A stretch of 64,000 nt of DNA from Aquiflexum sp. TKW24L (lineage in GTDB: Bacteria; Bacteroidota; Bacteroidia; Cytophagales; Cyclobacteriaceae), in NCBI RefSeq assembly GCF_023502205.1, contig NZ_JAMFLG010000001.1:124001-188000 (forward strand). The letters are read 5' to 3'. The notes under the pieces were generated by a model that made no database searches, had not been told where the DNA came from, and saw nothing but the letters and a program-made list of their open reading frames with translations. This document shows, piece by piece, positions 8,608 to 17,773 of the stretch. The position numbers and the translations under genes are program-made. Positions within the stretch are counted from its first letter, which is position 1; every line of letters starts with the position of its first letter.

Positions 8608-8735
8608 GATGTTGTTTATTTTAAGTATTTGGAAATAGAAGAAAACTGCTGTCCGTAATTTGTATCAAATACAAATCAGGAAGTCAGAAGGGTTTGATTT
8701 CAAGTAAGGATGAATGAAATCAGCTTCTAGAAAAA

Positions 8736-9083
8736 TTACCAGAAATAATGAAATGGGAACAATAAAGTGTAAACACAAAAAAAGGATTTGACCTTATCAG
8801 GCCAAAAGGCTTTTAAAAAACCAGATTCAACAATATTTAACTGTAAACTCGAAGCATTACTGATAAAATCAAAAACTGTATCCAACGCGTTGAATACAGG
8901 AACACTTATTTTGGTTGAGGTTAATTCAAGTCCCTGGTCAAACCCTGAAATTAAATTAGAATCTGAAATTTCATATCGGTTGTTTTCTATCCTATCGTCG
9001 AAAAAATAAGGATTGCTGATACCGGCTATGCCGATAACTGCTACCAAAAAAACGGATAGAAAATTCTTAATCTGGGATTTCAT
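8736..9083 (-). CDS. Hypothetical small membrane protein
   Basis: 115 residues if started at the ATG at 9081-9083 (MKSQIKNFLSVFLVAVIG), which places a membrane or signal helix right at the N-terminus; an upstream in-frame start at 9128 would add 15 residues. The middle is polar and the end is aromatic (FFCVYTLLFPFHYFW), possibly a second membrane segment. No family recognised, and coding status is only moderately supported. Confidence 0.45.
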   Translation of the reverse strand: MKSQIKNFLSVFLVAVIGIAGISNPYFFDDRIENNRYEISDSNLISGFDQGLELTSTKISVPVFNALDTVFDFISNASSLQLNIVESGFLKAFWPDKVKSFFCVYTLLFPFHYFW

Positions 9084-9224
9084 GTATTCGTCAATCTGCG
9101 TGGAAATTTGCAGATTCCATTTTGACACATCAAATAACCTGCTAATAATTTGAATAAAAAAATAAACCGACCCGAAAAATAAACATCTATAAATCCAGCA
9201 TATCTTTCGGCAAAATTCAACCCT

Positions 9225-10187
9225 ATGATACTATCTATTGTCTTGTTATTGATCGGATTTGTAATCCTAATCTACGGTGCTGACAAATTGGTCGATGCTG
9301 CTTCCGGACTTGCTGCAAATTTTGGAATTCCCAATATTGTCATAGGATTGACGGTTGTCGCATTTGGAACTTCTGCCCCAGAATTAGTGGTCAACGTATT
9401 CGCTTCGGCTAGCGGCTCTTCCGAAATGGTCATGGGTAATGTCCTTGGAAGTAATATTTTTAACGTTTTGGGCATATTGGGTATCTCCTCTTTAATCTAT
9501 CCCTTGGCTGTCAAATCCAATACTACTTGGATCGAAATTCCCTTGAGTTTTTTGGCCGCTTTGGTAGTATTGATTGTTGCTAATGATTATCTATTCAATG
9601 CCGGAAATACCAATCTGATTTCATTTGGAGATGGAGTGATCATGCTCTTGTTTTTCAGTGTTTTTCTAGTATATAATATCATGGTGTCCAAGCAACCCGG
9701 CGGAATTCAAGATTCAATAGAAATCCAAAAAATGTCGACAGGTATTGCCATATTGTGGATTGTTGTAGGTCTCGCAGGACTTGTGTTAGGGGGAAAACTC
9801 ATCGTGGACAATGCTGTTTCATTGGCAGTTGAATTCGGGTTGTCACAAAGACTGATCGGTTTGACCATAGTATCCATCGGAACATCCTTGCCGGAACTTG
9901 CTACCTCTATTGCAGCCGTCAGAAAAAAGAAAGTGGACATCGCCATCGGTAATGTAGTCGGTTCAAACATTTTCAACATATTCTTTGTATTAGGCATCTC
10001 CTCCATTGTCAATCCTGTATCGATCGCTGAACCAAACTTCATTGACATTTACATGAATATCCTTGCCGGTTTGCTCCTGTTTCTTTTTCTATTTACCGGA
10101 AAAGGGAGGAAACTCGAAAGATGGGAAGGTGGAGTCATGTTGGTATTGTACATTGTGTATTTGACGGCATTGATTTTGGAATGGTAA
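9225..10187 (+). CDS. Calcium/sodium antiporter (YrbG-like, CaCA family)
   Basis: 320 residues in two homologous halves of about five helices. The duplicated alpha repeats are visible as IGLTVVAFGTSAPELVVN (about 42-59) and IGLTIVSIGTSLPELATSI (about 213-231), each with the Glu that coordinates Ca2+, and each followed by GNVLGSNIFN or GNVVGSNIFN. It should exchange Ca2+ (or K+) for Na+ at the inner membrane. Complete for the family; stands alone. Confidence 0.93.
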   Translation: MILSIVLLLIGFVILIYGADKLVDAASGLAANFGIPNIVIGLTVVAFGTSAPELVVNVFASASGSSEMVMGNVLGSNIFNVLGILGISSLIYPLAVKSNTTWIEIPLSFLAALVVLIVANDYLFNAGNTNLISFGDGVIMLLFFSVFLVYNIMVSKQPGGIQDSIEIQKMSTGIAILWIVVGLAGLVLGGKLIVDNAVSLAVEFGLSQRLIGLTIVSIGTSLPELATSIAAVRKKKVDIAIGNVVGSNIFNIFFVLGISSIVNPVSIAEPNFIDIYMNILAGLLLFLFLFTGKGRKLERWEGGVMLVLYIVYLTALILEW

Positions 10188-10452
10188 TCCAAAATCTTTA
10201 TCCTCAAAGAAATCAGTTTTATGGAAGTAATTGACAGTTTTACTCGATTATCAATTTGGATTGGATGTTTTGATATTGGTGAACAATACCCAAAGGAGTT
10301 TTTAGATGATTTTGGGCTCCTGAACAACAGGTGATTCGAATTTGGGTGTTGAATGAAAACCGTAAAAAGCACAAGATTAAATGTTGGTAGTATAACATAC
10401 TTTATTGAAAATATGCAAATTTTGCTTATTCATTAGTTAGAATAATAAGCAT

Positions 10453-10989
10453 ATGAAATATATAATCGGATCAGAAAAATCAGACCCCAATTCCATCCCC
10501 TCAGGATCAGTGTTTGGAGTTTTTAATAACCATAGAGAATCAAAAGAAGCCATTTCCATGATACTGGATCGTGGATATGAACTTAATGAAATTGAAATTT
10601 ATCCCCCGGATATGGGCAATCTTGTTCCAAATCCAACACCCAATCATTTTCCTAAAGGAGATGAGGTTATGAGCGAATCTTTGAAAGGTCTCAGGAATGG
10701 AGCTATCATCGGTCTAATAGTATCTGGACTCGGAGTAGGTATTTTTATGTTGATTGATGGTGAGTTTGTTAATACTAGTTTGCTGTTTGGGATTCATACC
10801 ATAACCGTATTGGGTGCAATTAGCGGCGCTGTAATGGGATTTTTTATAAATCCCCACTTACCGAAACCGATTTGGAAATTCTTTTCCAAATCAACTGAGG
10901 AAAACAAAGTCACAGTCAACTTCGAGGCGCATAATATGGTAGATGCTCTGTATTTCTCCGAAAAGGGAGGACTTAAAATTGCCCAATAG
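10453..10989 (+). CDS. Hypothetical protein with YflT-like N-terminus and two membrane helices
   Basis: 178 residues. The start GSVFGVFNNHRESKEAISMILDRGYELNEIEIY resembles the small alpha/beta domain of general-stress YflT/17M proteins. Residues about 80-100 (GAIIGLIVSGLGVGIFMLI) and about 115-140 are membrane segments rich in glycine, followed by a soluble tail with another beta pattern. It may be a membrane-associated stress protein, but that is only an analogy. Confidence 0.65.
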   Translation: MKYIIGSEKSDPNSIPSGSVFGVFNNHRESKEAISMILDRGYELNEIEIYPPDMGNLVPNPTPNHFPKGDEVMSESLKGLRNGAIIGLIVSGLGVGIFMLIDGEFVNTSLLFGIHTITVLGAISGAVMGFFINPHLPKPIWKFFSKSTEENKVTVNFEAHNMVDALYFSEKGGLKIAQ

Positions 10990-11433
10990 ATCCGGCGGTT
11001 CCCCAGACCTTTACCAATAACCAATTATTCTTTTTCAAACTGGTTAAAAGCGGGAAGACACCTAACATCACAGGCCAGATATGGTACAAACCCGTTCGGC
11101 AGATGACTGAGTAAATCCAACCCATTTTTTGGAAAAAGTAGAGTTGTCCCCCCACCCCCAAGCGGATATCAGCGGTGCCTAAGGGAAATCAGATTTTCTC
11201 GAAATGTTTAGGCAACTGATCACAGCTTGACAGTTTTCCATCGCAAAATTCAAATCTTTGGGAATACGGGTGTCCCCCTCAAATACCTGAAGTCTATGGT
11301 GCTCGAATGGTATTCTTTTGCTATCCCTAACCAACGCATTGACTTGATAACCTTTAGACAATGCATATTGGAGTACTTCTGAACCTGTACGGCCTGAAGC
11401 ACCTAGCAGAAGAATTCGATTTTTTGGAAACAT
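10985..11433 (-). pseudogene. Decayed NAD(P)H-binding (NmrA/SDR-like) oxidoreductase
   Basis: 84 codons from ATG 11431-11433 give an intact Rossmann start (LLLGASGRTGSEVLQYAL, then VRDSKRI and FEGD), with ISCLNISRKSDFP just before a TAG at 11179-11181. The same frame continues APL then ISAWGWGD, the pattern relatives show after a Trp codon (FPWAPL) and, about 35 residues later, SAWG. A Trp-to-stop change and an internal deletion therefore both seem to have occurred. Another frame further down (10985-11140) holds LKKNNWLLVKVWG, perhaps a shifted C-terminus. The gene is very likely dead. Confidence 0.7.
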
Positions 11434-11558
11434 ATAGCTGGGATTTGAAAAATGTCTTCAACCCAGTAGATGATATTTAGATTTAAAAAGTTGCATGGAA
11501 AAAATAGAAATCTTTTTTTTCCTGATTTATCCCAAACCAAACCAAAAGAATTCTCCTT

Positions 11559-12890
11559 TTACTCCACCGCCAACACCCCCAGTTGATAATTCAATATCAC
11601 CTCTTGAAAGAACAGCATGTACAGCGCTTGGGCGTAGTCTGATTGACCGGTGACGAGTTGTTGATTGGCAGTGGCGAGGTCGACAAAATTACTGACACCA
11701 AGTCTGAAGCGCTCGGAAATTGCCTTTTGGGCTTCCTCCGCAGCTGCAACCTGTAGCTTAGTGGCTTCTTCTCTCTTGATGCTTGCTTTGTAATTTTCAT
11801 AGGCCAATTTGATTTCCTGCGAAATACGCCTTTCCAATGCTGATTTCTCGAGCTGTTGGTTATGGTAATCAACCTTACTTCTGGTAACTGTCAGCTTGTT
11901 GTTGAAATTATTAAATATCGGAATGTTCAATGACACACCGATGGTTTGCTGGGGATATACCTGCCAAAGTTGTTGGGAAATACTTCTATCATCCAGAGAG
12001 GTAAAGAAGGTACTGTAATTGAAAAACGCATTGACTTGAGGGTACATAAATGACCTTGATACTGCTAGTAGTTTTTTGTTACCCGCTTCCAATAGTTCCT
12101 GTTGTTTGAAATCCTTTCTTTGCTGCAATGCGATATTGTACAAATCGTCCAATGACATGCTAAGGTATTCACTTTGTCCCGGTACAAAACTGACTGCTTC
12201 CAAATCTGGAATGATATTTGGTCCCAATTGAAGGGTTTCTGCCAAAGTCCAAGCATCGGTTTCCCACTGGATTTTGGCATTCAATGCTACCGTTTCTAAC
12301 CTAGCGACTTCCGATTGTTGGTTATATTGGTCTGATAATGTCCTCAAACCAGCCTGAACAAATCCCTCGATCTGCTCCAACTGTTTCTTTTGGTTTTCAA
12401 GGTTTTCGAGCGCAATTCTGTACAATTCTTCATCCAACAACACCTGCAAGTACTGCCTGCCAATATTAAACATCACCTCTTGAGAAGCCCTTTGGATGCT
12501 GTTTTCTCCTGCTTCCTCAAAAAACCTTGTCGCCTGGGTATTGTTGATCCTCCTGCCTCCGTTGTATATCGGCATGGCTGTATTCAGGTTGGAAGTAATG
12601 ATGTTGTTTGAAACATTGGTCACAATCAATTGGTCTTCCACTTGCTGGTATTGCTGACCGGTTTGCCGGAATCCGCTGTTACTGATATTCAGGTTTGGCA
12701 AATGTGCCATTTGTGCCGCCTGCTTTTCCGTTTTCAAAACCTGCTGTTGGTTATTGAGTTGGTTAAAGGAAAGATTTTGCTTCAAGCCTAGCTGAACAGC
12801 CTCACGGAAATTGATTTTCAAGGTATCCTGTGCTTTCAATTCTGAAATGAAAGCCATCAATATCAAAGCGGTGATGAGTATTTTATTCAT
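11559..12890 (-). CDS. TolC-family outer-membrane efflux protein
   Basis: 443 residues. The ATG at 12888-12890 is chosen because it gives a clean signal peptide (MNKILITALILMAFISELKAQ, 21 residues) and starts one base past the upstream ATPase stop. Two homologous halves rich in Gln, Asn and Leu heptads (about 60-230 and 270-440) are the coiled hairpins of the periplasmic barrel; IPIFNNFNNK marks the second beta-strand pair. It would trimerise in the outer membrane and form the exit duct for the ABC system encoded nearby. It is coupled to the ATPase and controlled by the sigma-54-type promoter at 13678-13693. Confidence 0.92.
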   Translation of the reverse strand: MNKILITALILMAFISELKAQDTLKINFREAVQLGLKQNLSFNQLNNQQQVLKTEKQAAQMAHLPNLNISNSGFRQTGQQYQQVEDQLIVTNVSNNIITSNLNTAMPIYNGGRRINNTQATRFFEEAGENSIQRASQEVMFNIGRQYLQVLLDEELYRIALENLENQKKQLEQIEGFVQAGLRTLSDQYNQQSEVARLETVALNAKIQWETDAWTLAETLQLGPNIIPDLEAVSFVPGQSEYLSMSLDDLYNIALQQRKDFKQQELLEAGNKKLLAVSRSFMYPQVNAFFNYSTFFTSLDDRSISQQLWQVYPQQTIGVSLNIPIFNNFNNKLTVTRSKVDYHNQQLEKSALERRISQEIKLAYENYKASIKREEATKLQVAAAEEAQKAISERFRLGVSNFVDLATANQQLVTGQSDYAQALYMLFFQEVILNYQLGVLAVE

Positions 12891-12891
12891 G

Positions 12892-13566
12892 TTATATGGC
12901 AATGTCTTTGTCAATTTTTCCATCGAGCATTTCAATCAAGCGGGTTCCAAAATCGGCATTCTCACGGGAATGGGTGGCTTGGATGATTGTTGTTCCTTCT
13001 TTGTTCAGTTCTTTAAATACTTCCATGATCTCTTTTGCCTGTGCAGAATGGAGGTTTCCAGTGGGTTCATCCGCCAACAGAACCCGTGGTTTGCCGGCAA
13101 TTGCCCTTGCGATACCTACAAGTTGCTGCTGACCACCTGAAAGTTGTTCGGGGAAAAGGTCCTTTTTGGCGACCATATTGAACCTGTCCAAAAGGTCAGC
13201 GATGATGCTTTTTCGTTCACTCCCGGAAACATTCCTATACAAAAGTGGCGTTTCAATATTTTCATACACCGTCAGTTCATCGATCAGGTGGTATGCTTGG
13301 AAGATATATCCGAATTCAGATTTATGTAGAGCAGAGCGCTCTTTAGATTTCATTTTGTTGATTGACCTTTTATCAAAGGAATATTCCCCTTCATAATCTT
13401 CATCCAACAATCCGATGATATTGAGCAAAGTGGATTTGCCTACACCGGAAGGTCCCATCAAGGTGAGGAATTCCCCCTGATCAATCGTCAGGTCAATTCC
13501 TTTCAATATAAAAACCCGCTGAAAACGCGATTCGATGAATTTGTCAATGTGGTTGAGTTGAATCAT
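12892..13566 (-). CDS. MacB/LolD-type ABC ATPase
   Basis: 224 residues from ATG 13564-13566 (MIQLNHIDKF); upstream in-frame codons lie in a low-complexity leader. GPSGVGKST is Walker A, LSGGQQQLVGIARA the signature, VLLADEPTG Walker B, and ATHSRE the H-loop. The length, and the Q-loop in FGYIFQAYHLIDELT, fit ATPases that drive FtsX/MacB permeases. No permease directly follows; the operon continues into the TolC-like gene, so its permease partner is probably one of the eight in the window. It shares family and motifs with the ATPase at 46061. Confidence 0.95.
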   Translation of the reverse strand: MIQLNHIDKFIESRFQRVFILKGIDLTIDQGEFLTLMGPSGVGKSTLLNIIGLLDEDYEGEYSFDKRSINKMKSKERSALHKSEFGYIFQAYHLIDELTVYENIETPLLYRNVSGSERKSIIADLLDRFNMVAKKDLFPEQLSGGQQQLVGIARAIAGKPRVLLADEPTGNLHSAQAKEIMEVFKELNKEGTTIIQATHSRENADFGTRLIEMLDGKIDKDIAI

Positions 13567-13677
13567 TTTATAGACGTGAGATGTGAGACTTGAGATTTGA
13601 GATTTGAGATATAAGAAACTAGACTGAATGGGTTGTAAAGAATGGAATTGCCTCCAAACTTTTCTCATTTCCCCTTA
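13567..13677. repeat. Low-complexity spacer ahead of ABC ATPase
   Basis: Degenerate short-period DNA built on GAGATTTGAGA-like units at about 13573-13620. No gene is seen. It forms part of the leader between the -12 element and the ATPase start. Confidence 0.6.
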
Positions 13678-13693
13678 ACCCAATCCTATGCCA
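13678..13693 (-). promoter_or_regulatory. Sigma-54-type -24/-12 element for ATPase-TolC operon
   Basis: On the minus strand it reads TGGCATAGGATTGGGT, i.e. GG, ten bases, GG. The -24 half matches the sigma-54 consensus TGGCAY; the -12 half has GG instead of GC. It is supported by a dyad 73 bp upstream at the same spacing as in five other promoters here. Confidence 0.65.
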
Positions 13694-13754
13694 TAAAAAA
13701 AGCTCATTATTGTTCGAATAAGGGCGTTTTTTGAAAAAAATCAATTTAAAGTTT

Positions 13755-13780
13755 CGAACATTTTTGTTCGCATGCGGACG
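13755..13780. promoter_or_regulatory. Activator-type dyad upstream of ATPase-TolC operon
   Basis: Three half-sites at 4-base spacing: CGAACA, TGTTCG and CGGACG. The pair TGTTCG-N4-CGGACG is the core shared by all six promoters. It is a probable binding site for the sigma-54 activator at 49244; the protein-DNA link is inferred. Confidence 0.65.
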
Positions 13781-13969
13781 ATAGAGCGTTATCTGCGTCT
13801 TTCTGCAGGAAAAAATTAAACCCCTTTTCTCTGTGCTCTCTGTGACCTCAGTTGTAAGATAATAATTCTCTTTACGGCTTTGGCGAAACCTCAGTGGTAA
13901 AATTAGATTTATGACAAATTCACTTACATGTCCGACAATACCACCTAACTTATACAAAATTCAAAAAAC
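13781..13969. repeat. Dispersed CTCTGTG/GTGGTAAAA-type repeat in spacer
   Basis: 13825-13905 carries the phrase CTCTGTGCTCTCTGTGACCTCAG and, later, CTCAGTGGTAAAATTAG. The same words recur at about 30536, 30640, 33523 and 34560. No coding potential seen. Confidence 0.5.
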
Positions 13970-14644
13970 ATGAAATTTCAGATTAAAATTACTTCATTCA
14001 AAACCATAGACGAGGTTCAGGAATATTGGTCCACGGCTGATTACATCCAACTTTTAGACCTTTTCGGGTTTCCTGATGCCGGGGCCGCCGACGAGGATTC
14101 TTTGAGAGAACTACTGATGATGGCTATTACCGATTATGAACCCAACGAAGCCGCGGCGATTGTGCTCGAGTATAAACTAAGCGAAGACCTTAACAAAGGT
14201 CAGATCGAGCAGATCTCCAACGACATGCTCTTGGATAAGATCGCTGAGGAATATCCAGAGATCAGCCTACACGGCACGCTCTTTCACGTCAACCAACTGC
14301 TGTACAAAGCCTTCAACGGCAAGTTCCCCAACATCAAAGCAAGTCAGTTTGAGTGTACCATTACTCCGCAAGACAAAGACGGGAAGATAGAAATCACCAA
14401 AGAAGCAGCGCTCAAATTATTGGATGAAGGACTTTCGGACAGCAACCTGATCAAAAGACTCTTTGGGGATAAGATGACAGGAAATATTCCTTTTCCGGAA
14501 GCCGAGTCTATCCTTTGGAACTTGGATTCAAAAGACGGAACAAACTTAAAAGTTCTGACTTCAGAATATTGGCTGAGCCAAGATGACCTGATAGCGGATG
14601 AGTTTGAAGGGGATTATGAGGAGAGTGAGGAGGAAGAGGATTGA
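13970..14644 (+). CDS. Hypothetical acidic protein
   Basis: 224 residues, no signal peptide or membrane helix. The N-terminal half is helical with many acidic residues, and the C-terminus ends in a run of Glu and Asp (EESEEEED). Its codons are richer in G and C than those of the flanking spacers, which supports real coding. I do not recognise the family. It is divergent from the ATPase-TolC operon and convergent with the next permease. Confidence 0.7.
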   Translation: MKFQIKITSFKTIDEVQEYWSTADYIQLLDLFGFPDAGAADEDSLRELLMMAITDYEPNEAAAIVLEYKLSEDLNKGQIEQISNDMLLDKIAEEYPEISLHGTLFHVNQLLYKAFNGKFPNIKASQFECTITPQDKDGKIEITKEAALKLLDEGLSDSNLIKRLFGDKMTGNIPFPEAESILWNLDSKDGTNLKVLTSEYWLSQDDLIADEFEGDYEESEEEED

Positions 14645-14770
14645 TTCTTCTTTCTTACTCTAATCCATCATTATTAATTTAGAATTCTTAATTTCGGTCG
14701 TCTCGCCTCTTGCTTCTTGTCTATCGCTTCTTTTTCATTCCTCATTATTAATTCATCATTGAGAATTCCC

Positions 14771-17167
14771 CTACTCGTCCTTAAGCGTCTTCGCCGGATT
14801 TTGCAGATTCACTTTGATAGTGCGGTAGCCGATGGTCAAAAAGGAAATCAGCGCCACCACCAAGATCGCTGCAACATAGACCAAGGGTGAAACCTCCATT
14901 TTGTAGGCAAAACCTTCCAACCATTGCTTAGAAAACCATAATCCAAAACCTACTGCCAAGACCGAGGATATTCCCAAAAGGGTGAAGAAATCCGCAGAAA
15001 GTACTTTCAGGACATCTCCTGAAGTTGCGCCCAAGACTTTGCGGATGCTGATTTCTCTGGTTCTTCTTAAGGCCACATAAGACACCAATCCAAACAATCC
15101 CATGCAGGCGATGAAGATGGCAATCCCTGCAAAAAGGCTGAAGATGGTCCCGGTTTTTTCTTCCGAGCTGTACATGCGTGCATATTCCTGATCGACAAAC
15201 TTATAATTGAAAGGCCGGTCAGGAGCCAAGGTCTTCCAAATCACTTCCATTTTGGCCAAATGCTCAGCAGGATTTCCTTTTGGAAGTTTTGCCAAAATCA
15301 CATTGGATTGCTCAGGATCGACCATGATCGCCAAAGGACCAACCTGATGATGAAGGGAATTGAAGTAGAAGTCGGCGACGACGGCCTTGACATAGGTTGG
15401 TGAACCGAAATTCAATTTTTTGCCCACAGCTTCTTCATTGGTCCATCCCAGTTCTTTCACAGCGGCTTCATTTAGCATTACTGCATGTTCGATATCCGAA
15501 TCCCTTGCAGCAGTCCTTGTCAATTCATCTGCAGCAAAATCCTCTCCTGCCACTATATTAAATCCGAGGGTTTTGACGATATCCGGATCGACAGAATAGC
15601 CCGTTATCATCATTTCTTTCTCATTGCCAAAGCCTGGAAAGATCTTATATCCTGCCTTGATATAGATCGGCATGTCTGCGGCCAAGGTCACGGATTGTGC
15701 CGCGCCGGATCTCAGGAGTTCGCTTTTGAGGCTTCCGACGGTTTCCCGCATGTTATAGTGATAGGTCAGCGCCACCACTTCCTCTCTGTCATAGCCAAGG
15801 TTGACTTTACGCATAAAGTCCAATTGCTGCTGTACGATCAGCGTCGCCACCAACAAGCCAATGGATACAAAAAACTGGAATACGACAAGGCCTTTGCGAA
15901 GCCAAGCTCCTCCCCCGATCTTGATGTTTTTGCCAAGCGCCCGCAGAGGTTCCATGCCCGAAAGAATCAATGCAGGATAAATCCCCGACAAAATCCCGAT
16001 CAACAGCAACAGTCCAAATATTGCTACCATACCGACAGGAGAAGCCAAAAGATCCAACTGAAGCGGCACACCGGAAAAGTTTTCAAATGGCCGTGCAATA
16101 AAATACAATGCCAATAGGCTAAACATCAAGCCGAAAAAGGTGAGGATAAAGGATTCGGAAATAAACTGACCAAAAAGCTGCATCCTGCTAGCCCCCATTA
16201 CCTTTCGCAAACCTACTTCCTTGTTTCTCTCGGTAGCCTCTGCTGTCGCAAGGTTGACATAATTGATGATCCCGATGAAAATCAACAAAACCGCTACCAA
16301 GCCGAAGATATAGAGTTGCCGGATGTCTGAGGTAGGTTTGACAGTTTGGAGTTGGTTGTCCCCAAGGTGGATGGAAGTGACAGGTTGGAACAAAAAGGAG
16401 GTCTTGAAGCCATAATTGTTCATGTCCTCACCCATGTATTTTTCGACCATCTGATCCAGTTTGGATGTGAGAGCCGTTAGGTCGGCATCAGGTGTCAACT
16501 TCGCATACGAATAGTAATTGGAGGGTGACCATTCGGGATTTTTCCCATGCCGGTGTGTGGCAAAAGAGGCAATAAAGTCAAAATCCAAATGGCTGTTGGA
16601 AGGAAAATCCTGCATGACGCCTGTGACAAGGTATTCCTTTCCGTCAATCTTCAGCGTTTTGCCAATGGCCTCTCCGAAATTTTTGAAATACCTTTTTGCA
16701 GTGCTTTCGGTCAAGACAATCTGATTAGGTTCTGCCAATACAAGGTTGGGATTTCCTGAAATCATCTCAAAATCAAAAACCTTAAAGAAATTCTGATCTG
16801 CAAAGGCAAACTTGTTTTCCTCCTGATTTCCCTCTCCTACATCCACCATGACGGATGAAAAAATACTCAGGTCAAAAACCAAAGTTCCGATTTCGACTTC
16901 AGGCACTTCTTCCATCAAAGTCGGGACGAGCAAGGACGGTGTTGACCCTACCAATTGGGTTTCCCCGCCGGAGATAAATTCCTGGTTGAACTTGTAGATC
17001 CTTTCCGAGTCGGTGTACATCTTGTCATAGCTCAACTCGTGGTAGATGTAGAGCGAGATCGCCAAAAAACTGACAATGGCAATCGTCAGGCCAAGGATGT
17101 TGATCCCTGTATACAGCTTCCGCTTGGAGAGATTTCTGAAGGAGACTTTAAAGTAGTTTTTCCACAT
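14771..17167 (-). CDS. FtsX/MacB-type ABC permease, two-domain (permease 1)
   Basis: 798 residues. The architecture is shared by all eight paralogues here: helix 1 at about 20-42 after an amphipathic MWKNYFKVSFRNLSKRK start, periplasmic domain 1 (about 45-275), helices 2-4 (about 285-405), helix 5 (about 427-450), periplasmic domain 2 (about 455-665) and helices 6-8 (about 670-790). Cytoplasmic coupling motifs EVGLRKVMGA and EISIRKVLGA follow helices 2 and 6. The C-terminus NPAKTLKDE is a conserved tail. It should pair with a MacB/LolD-type ATPase and work on the envelope side; no ATPase is adjacent. The upstream sigma-54-type promoter suggests a single-gene transcript. Confidence 0.93.
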   Translation of the reverse strand: MWKNYFKVSFRNLSKRKLYTGINILGLTIAIVSFLAISLYIYHELSYDKMYTDSERIYKFNQEFISGGETQLVGSTPSLLVPTLMEEVPEVEIGTLVFDLSIFSSVMVDVGEGNQEENKFAFADQNFFKVFDFEMISGNPNLVLAEPNQIVLTESTAKRYFKNFGEAIGKTLKIDGKEYLVTGVMQDFPSNSHLDFDFIASFATHRHGKNPEWSPSNYYSYAKLTPDADLTALTSKLDQMVEKYMGEDMNNYGFKTSFLFQPVTSIHLGDNQLQTVKPTSDIRQLYIFGLVAVLLIFIGIINYVNLATAEATERNKEVGLRKVMGASRMQLFGQFISESFILTFFGLMFSLLALYFIARPFENFSGVPLQLDLLASPVGMVAIFGLLLLIGILSGIYPALILSGMEPLRALGKNIKIGGGAWLRKGLVVFQFFVSIGLLVATLIVQQQLDFMRKVNLGYDREEVVALTYHYNMRETVGSLKSELLRSGAAQSVTLAADMPIYIKAGYKIFPGFGNEKEMMITGYSVDPDIVKTLGFNIVAGEDFAADELTRTAARDSDIEHAVMLNEAAVKELGWTNEEAVGKKLNFGSPTYVKAVVADFYFNSLHHQVGPLAIMVDPEQSNVILAKLPKGNPAEHLAKMEVIWKTLAPDRPFNYKFVDQEYARMYSSEEKTGTIFSLFAGIAIFIACMGLFGLVSYVALRRTREISIRKVLGATSGDVLKVLSADFFTLLGISSVLAVGFGLWFSKQWLEGFAYKMEVSPLVYVAAILVVALISFLTIGYRTIKVNLQNPAKTLKDE

Positions 17168-17299
17168 ATGAAGGAGACATAAGATTTAAGACACAAGATT
17201 TAAGACAAAAGAAAATAAAGCCGAAAAGCGAGAGACGAGACTTGGTTAATTCAGAATTATGAATTCCGAATTAATAATTAATTATCATCCTTTCTAACC
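17168..17299. repeat. Low-complexity leader of permease 1
   Basis: Contains GATTTAAGACACAAGATTTA-type short-period DNA and an AATTCAGAATTATGAATTCC-type phrase that recurs in other spacers of the cluster. No gene seen. Confidence 0.5.
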
Positions 17300-17315
17300 T
17301 CCCACTTCCATGCCA
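17300..17315 (-). promoter_or_regulatory. Sigma-54-type -24/-12 element for permease 1
   Basis: On the minus strand it reads TGGCATGGAAGTGGGA, i.e. GG, ten bases, GG. The leader to the start codon is about 130 bases. The dyad lies 73 bp upstream. Confidence 0.6.
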
Positions 17316-17375
17316 ATCCAAAAACTGCCAAAACAGTAAATAATCGCTGATTGGAGGTGAAAATCCATAAAATCA

Positions 17376-17401
17376 CGGACATTAATGTTCGCCTACGGTC
17401 A
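17376..17401. promoter_or_regulatory. Activator-type dyad upstream of permease 1
   Basis: Half-sites CGGACA, TGTTCG and CGGTCA at 4-base spacing, the same three-part arrangement as at 13755 and 39052. Confidence 0.65.
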
Positions 17402-17441
17402 AAAAAAAAAGCAAGGCCGGGACAAAATCCTGACCTTGCTC
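17401..17441 (-). terminator. Intrinsic terminator with no clear upstream gene
   Basis: On the minus strand GCAAGGTCAGGA pairs imperfectly with TCCCGGCCTTGC and is followed by T10. It abuts the activator dyad of permease 1. No recognisable gene on the minus strand ends here, so either a short transcript from 17442-17773 is terminated or it insulates the promoter. Confidence 0.6.
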
Positions 17442-17773
17442 AATATGACTAAACTAAAATACCTCTATGAAAAGAACGTTGCGGTTTGTGAGGCGGAAAA
17501 CCTTGGTCCAAAACATCCATTCTAATTGTCCTTGAAAATAGTTGGCTTAGGATTCAGGAAAATTAAAACCGTTTTTGTGTTGCTTGAATCACTTAAGCCC
17601 AAAAACATGCCAAAGGTCAAAACCTCGCTACAACTTCATCTGGATGGGTTTCAATCTAAATCCTTCCTTGAATCCGAACAGTATTCGTCCAGTATCGGTC
17701 AAAACAATTACAGGATAAAGGTGTTTTTTGGGTATATTGTTAAGATTTCCTTTTGCTGAATTCCCTTCGAGCC
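17442..17773. other. Intergenic region, no confident gene
   Basis: About 330 bases. Open frames here (for example 17526-17759 on the plus strand) show no signal, domain or codon bias I trust. It holds the leader of the downstream methyltransferase and possibly the source of the transcript ending at 17401-17441. Confidence 0.4.

Noticed and set aside
12896-13140. Plus-strand open frames across the ATPase
   Set aside because: Antisense shadows of a well-supported ABC ATPase gene.
15485-16117. 210-codon open frame on the plus strand
   Set aside because: It is antisense to permease 1, rich in Cys, His and Gln, and has no family resemblance.
17526-17759. Open frame of 77 codons on the plus strand
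   Set aside because: No domain, signal or codon bias; it lies in a regulatory spacer and overlaps the leader of the methyltransferase gene.
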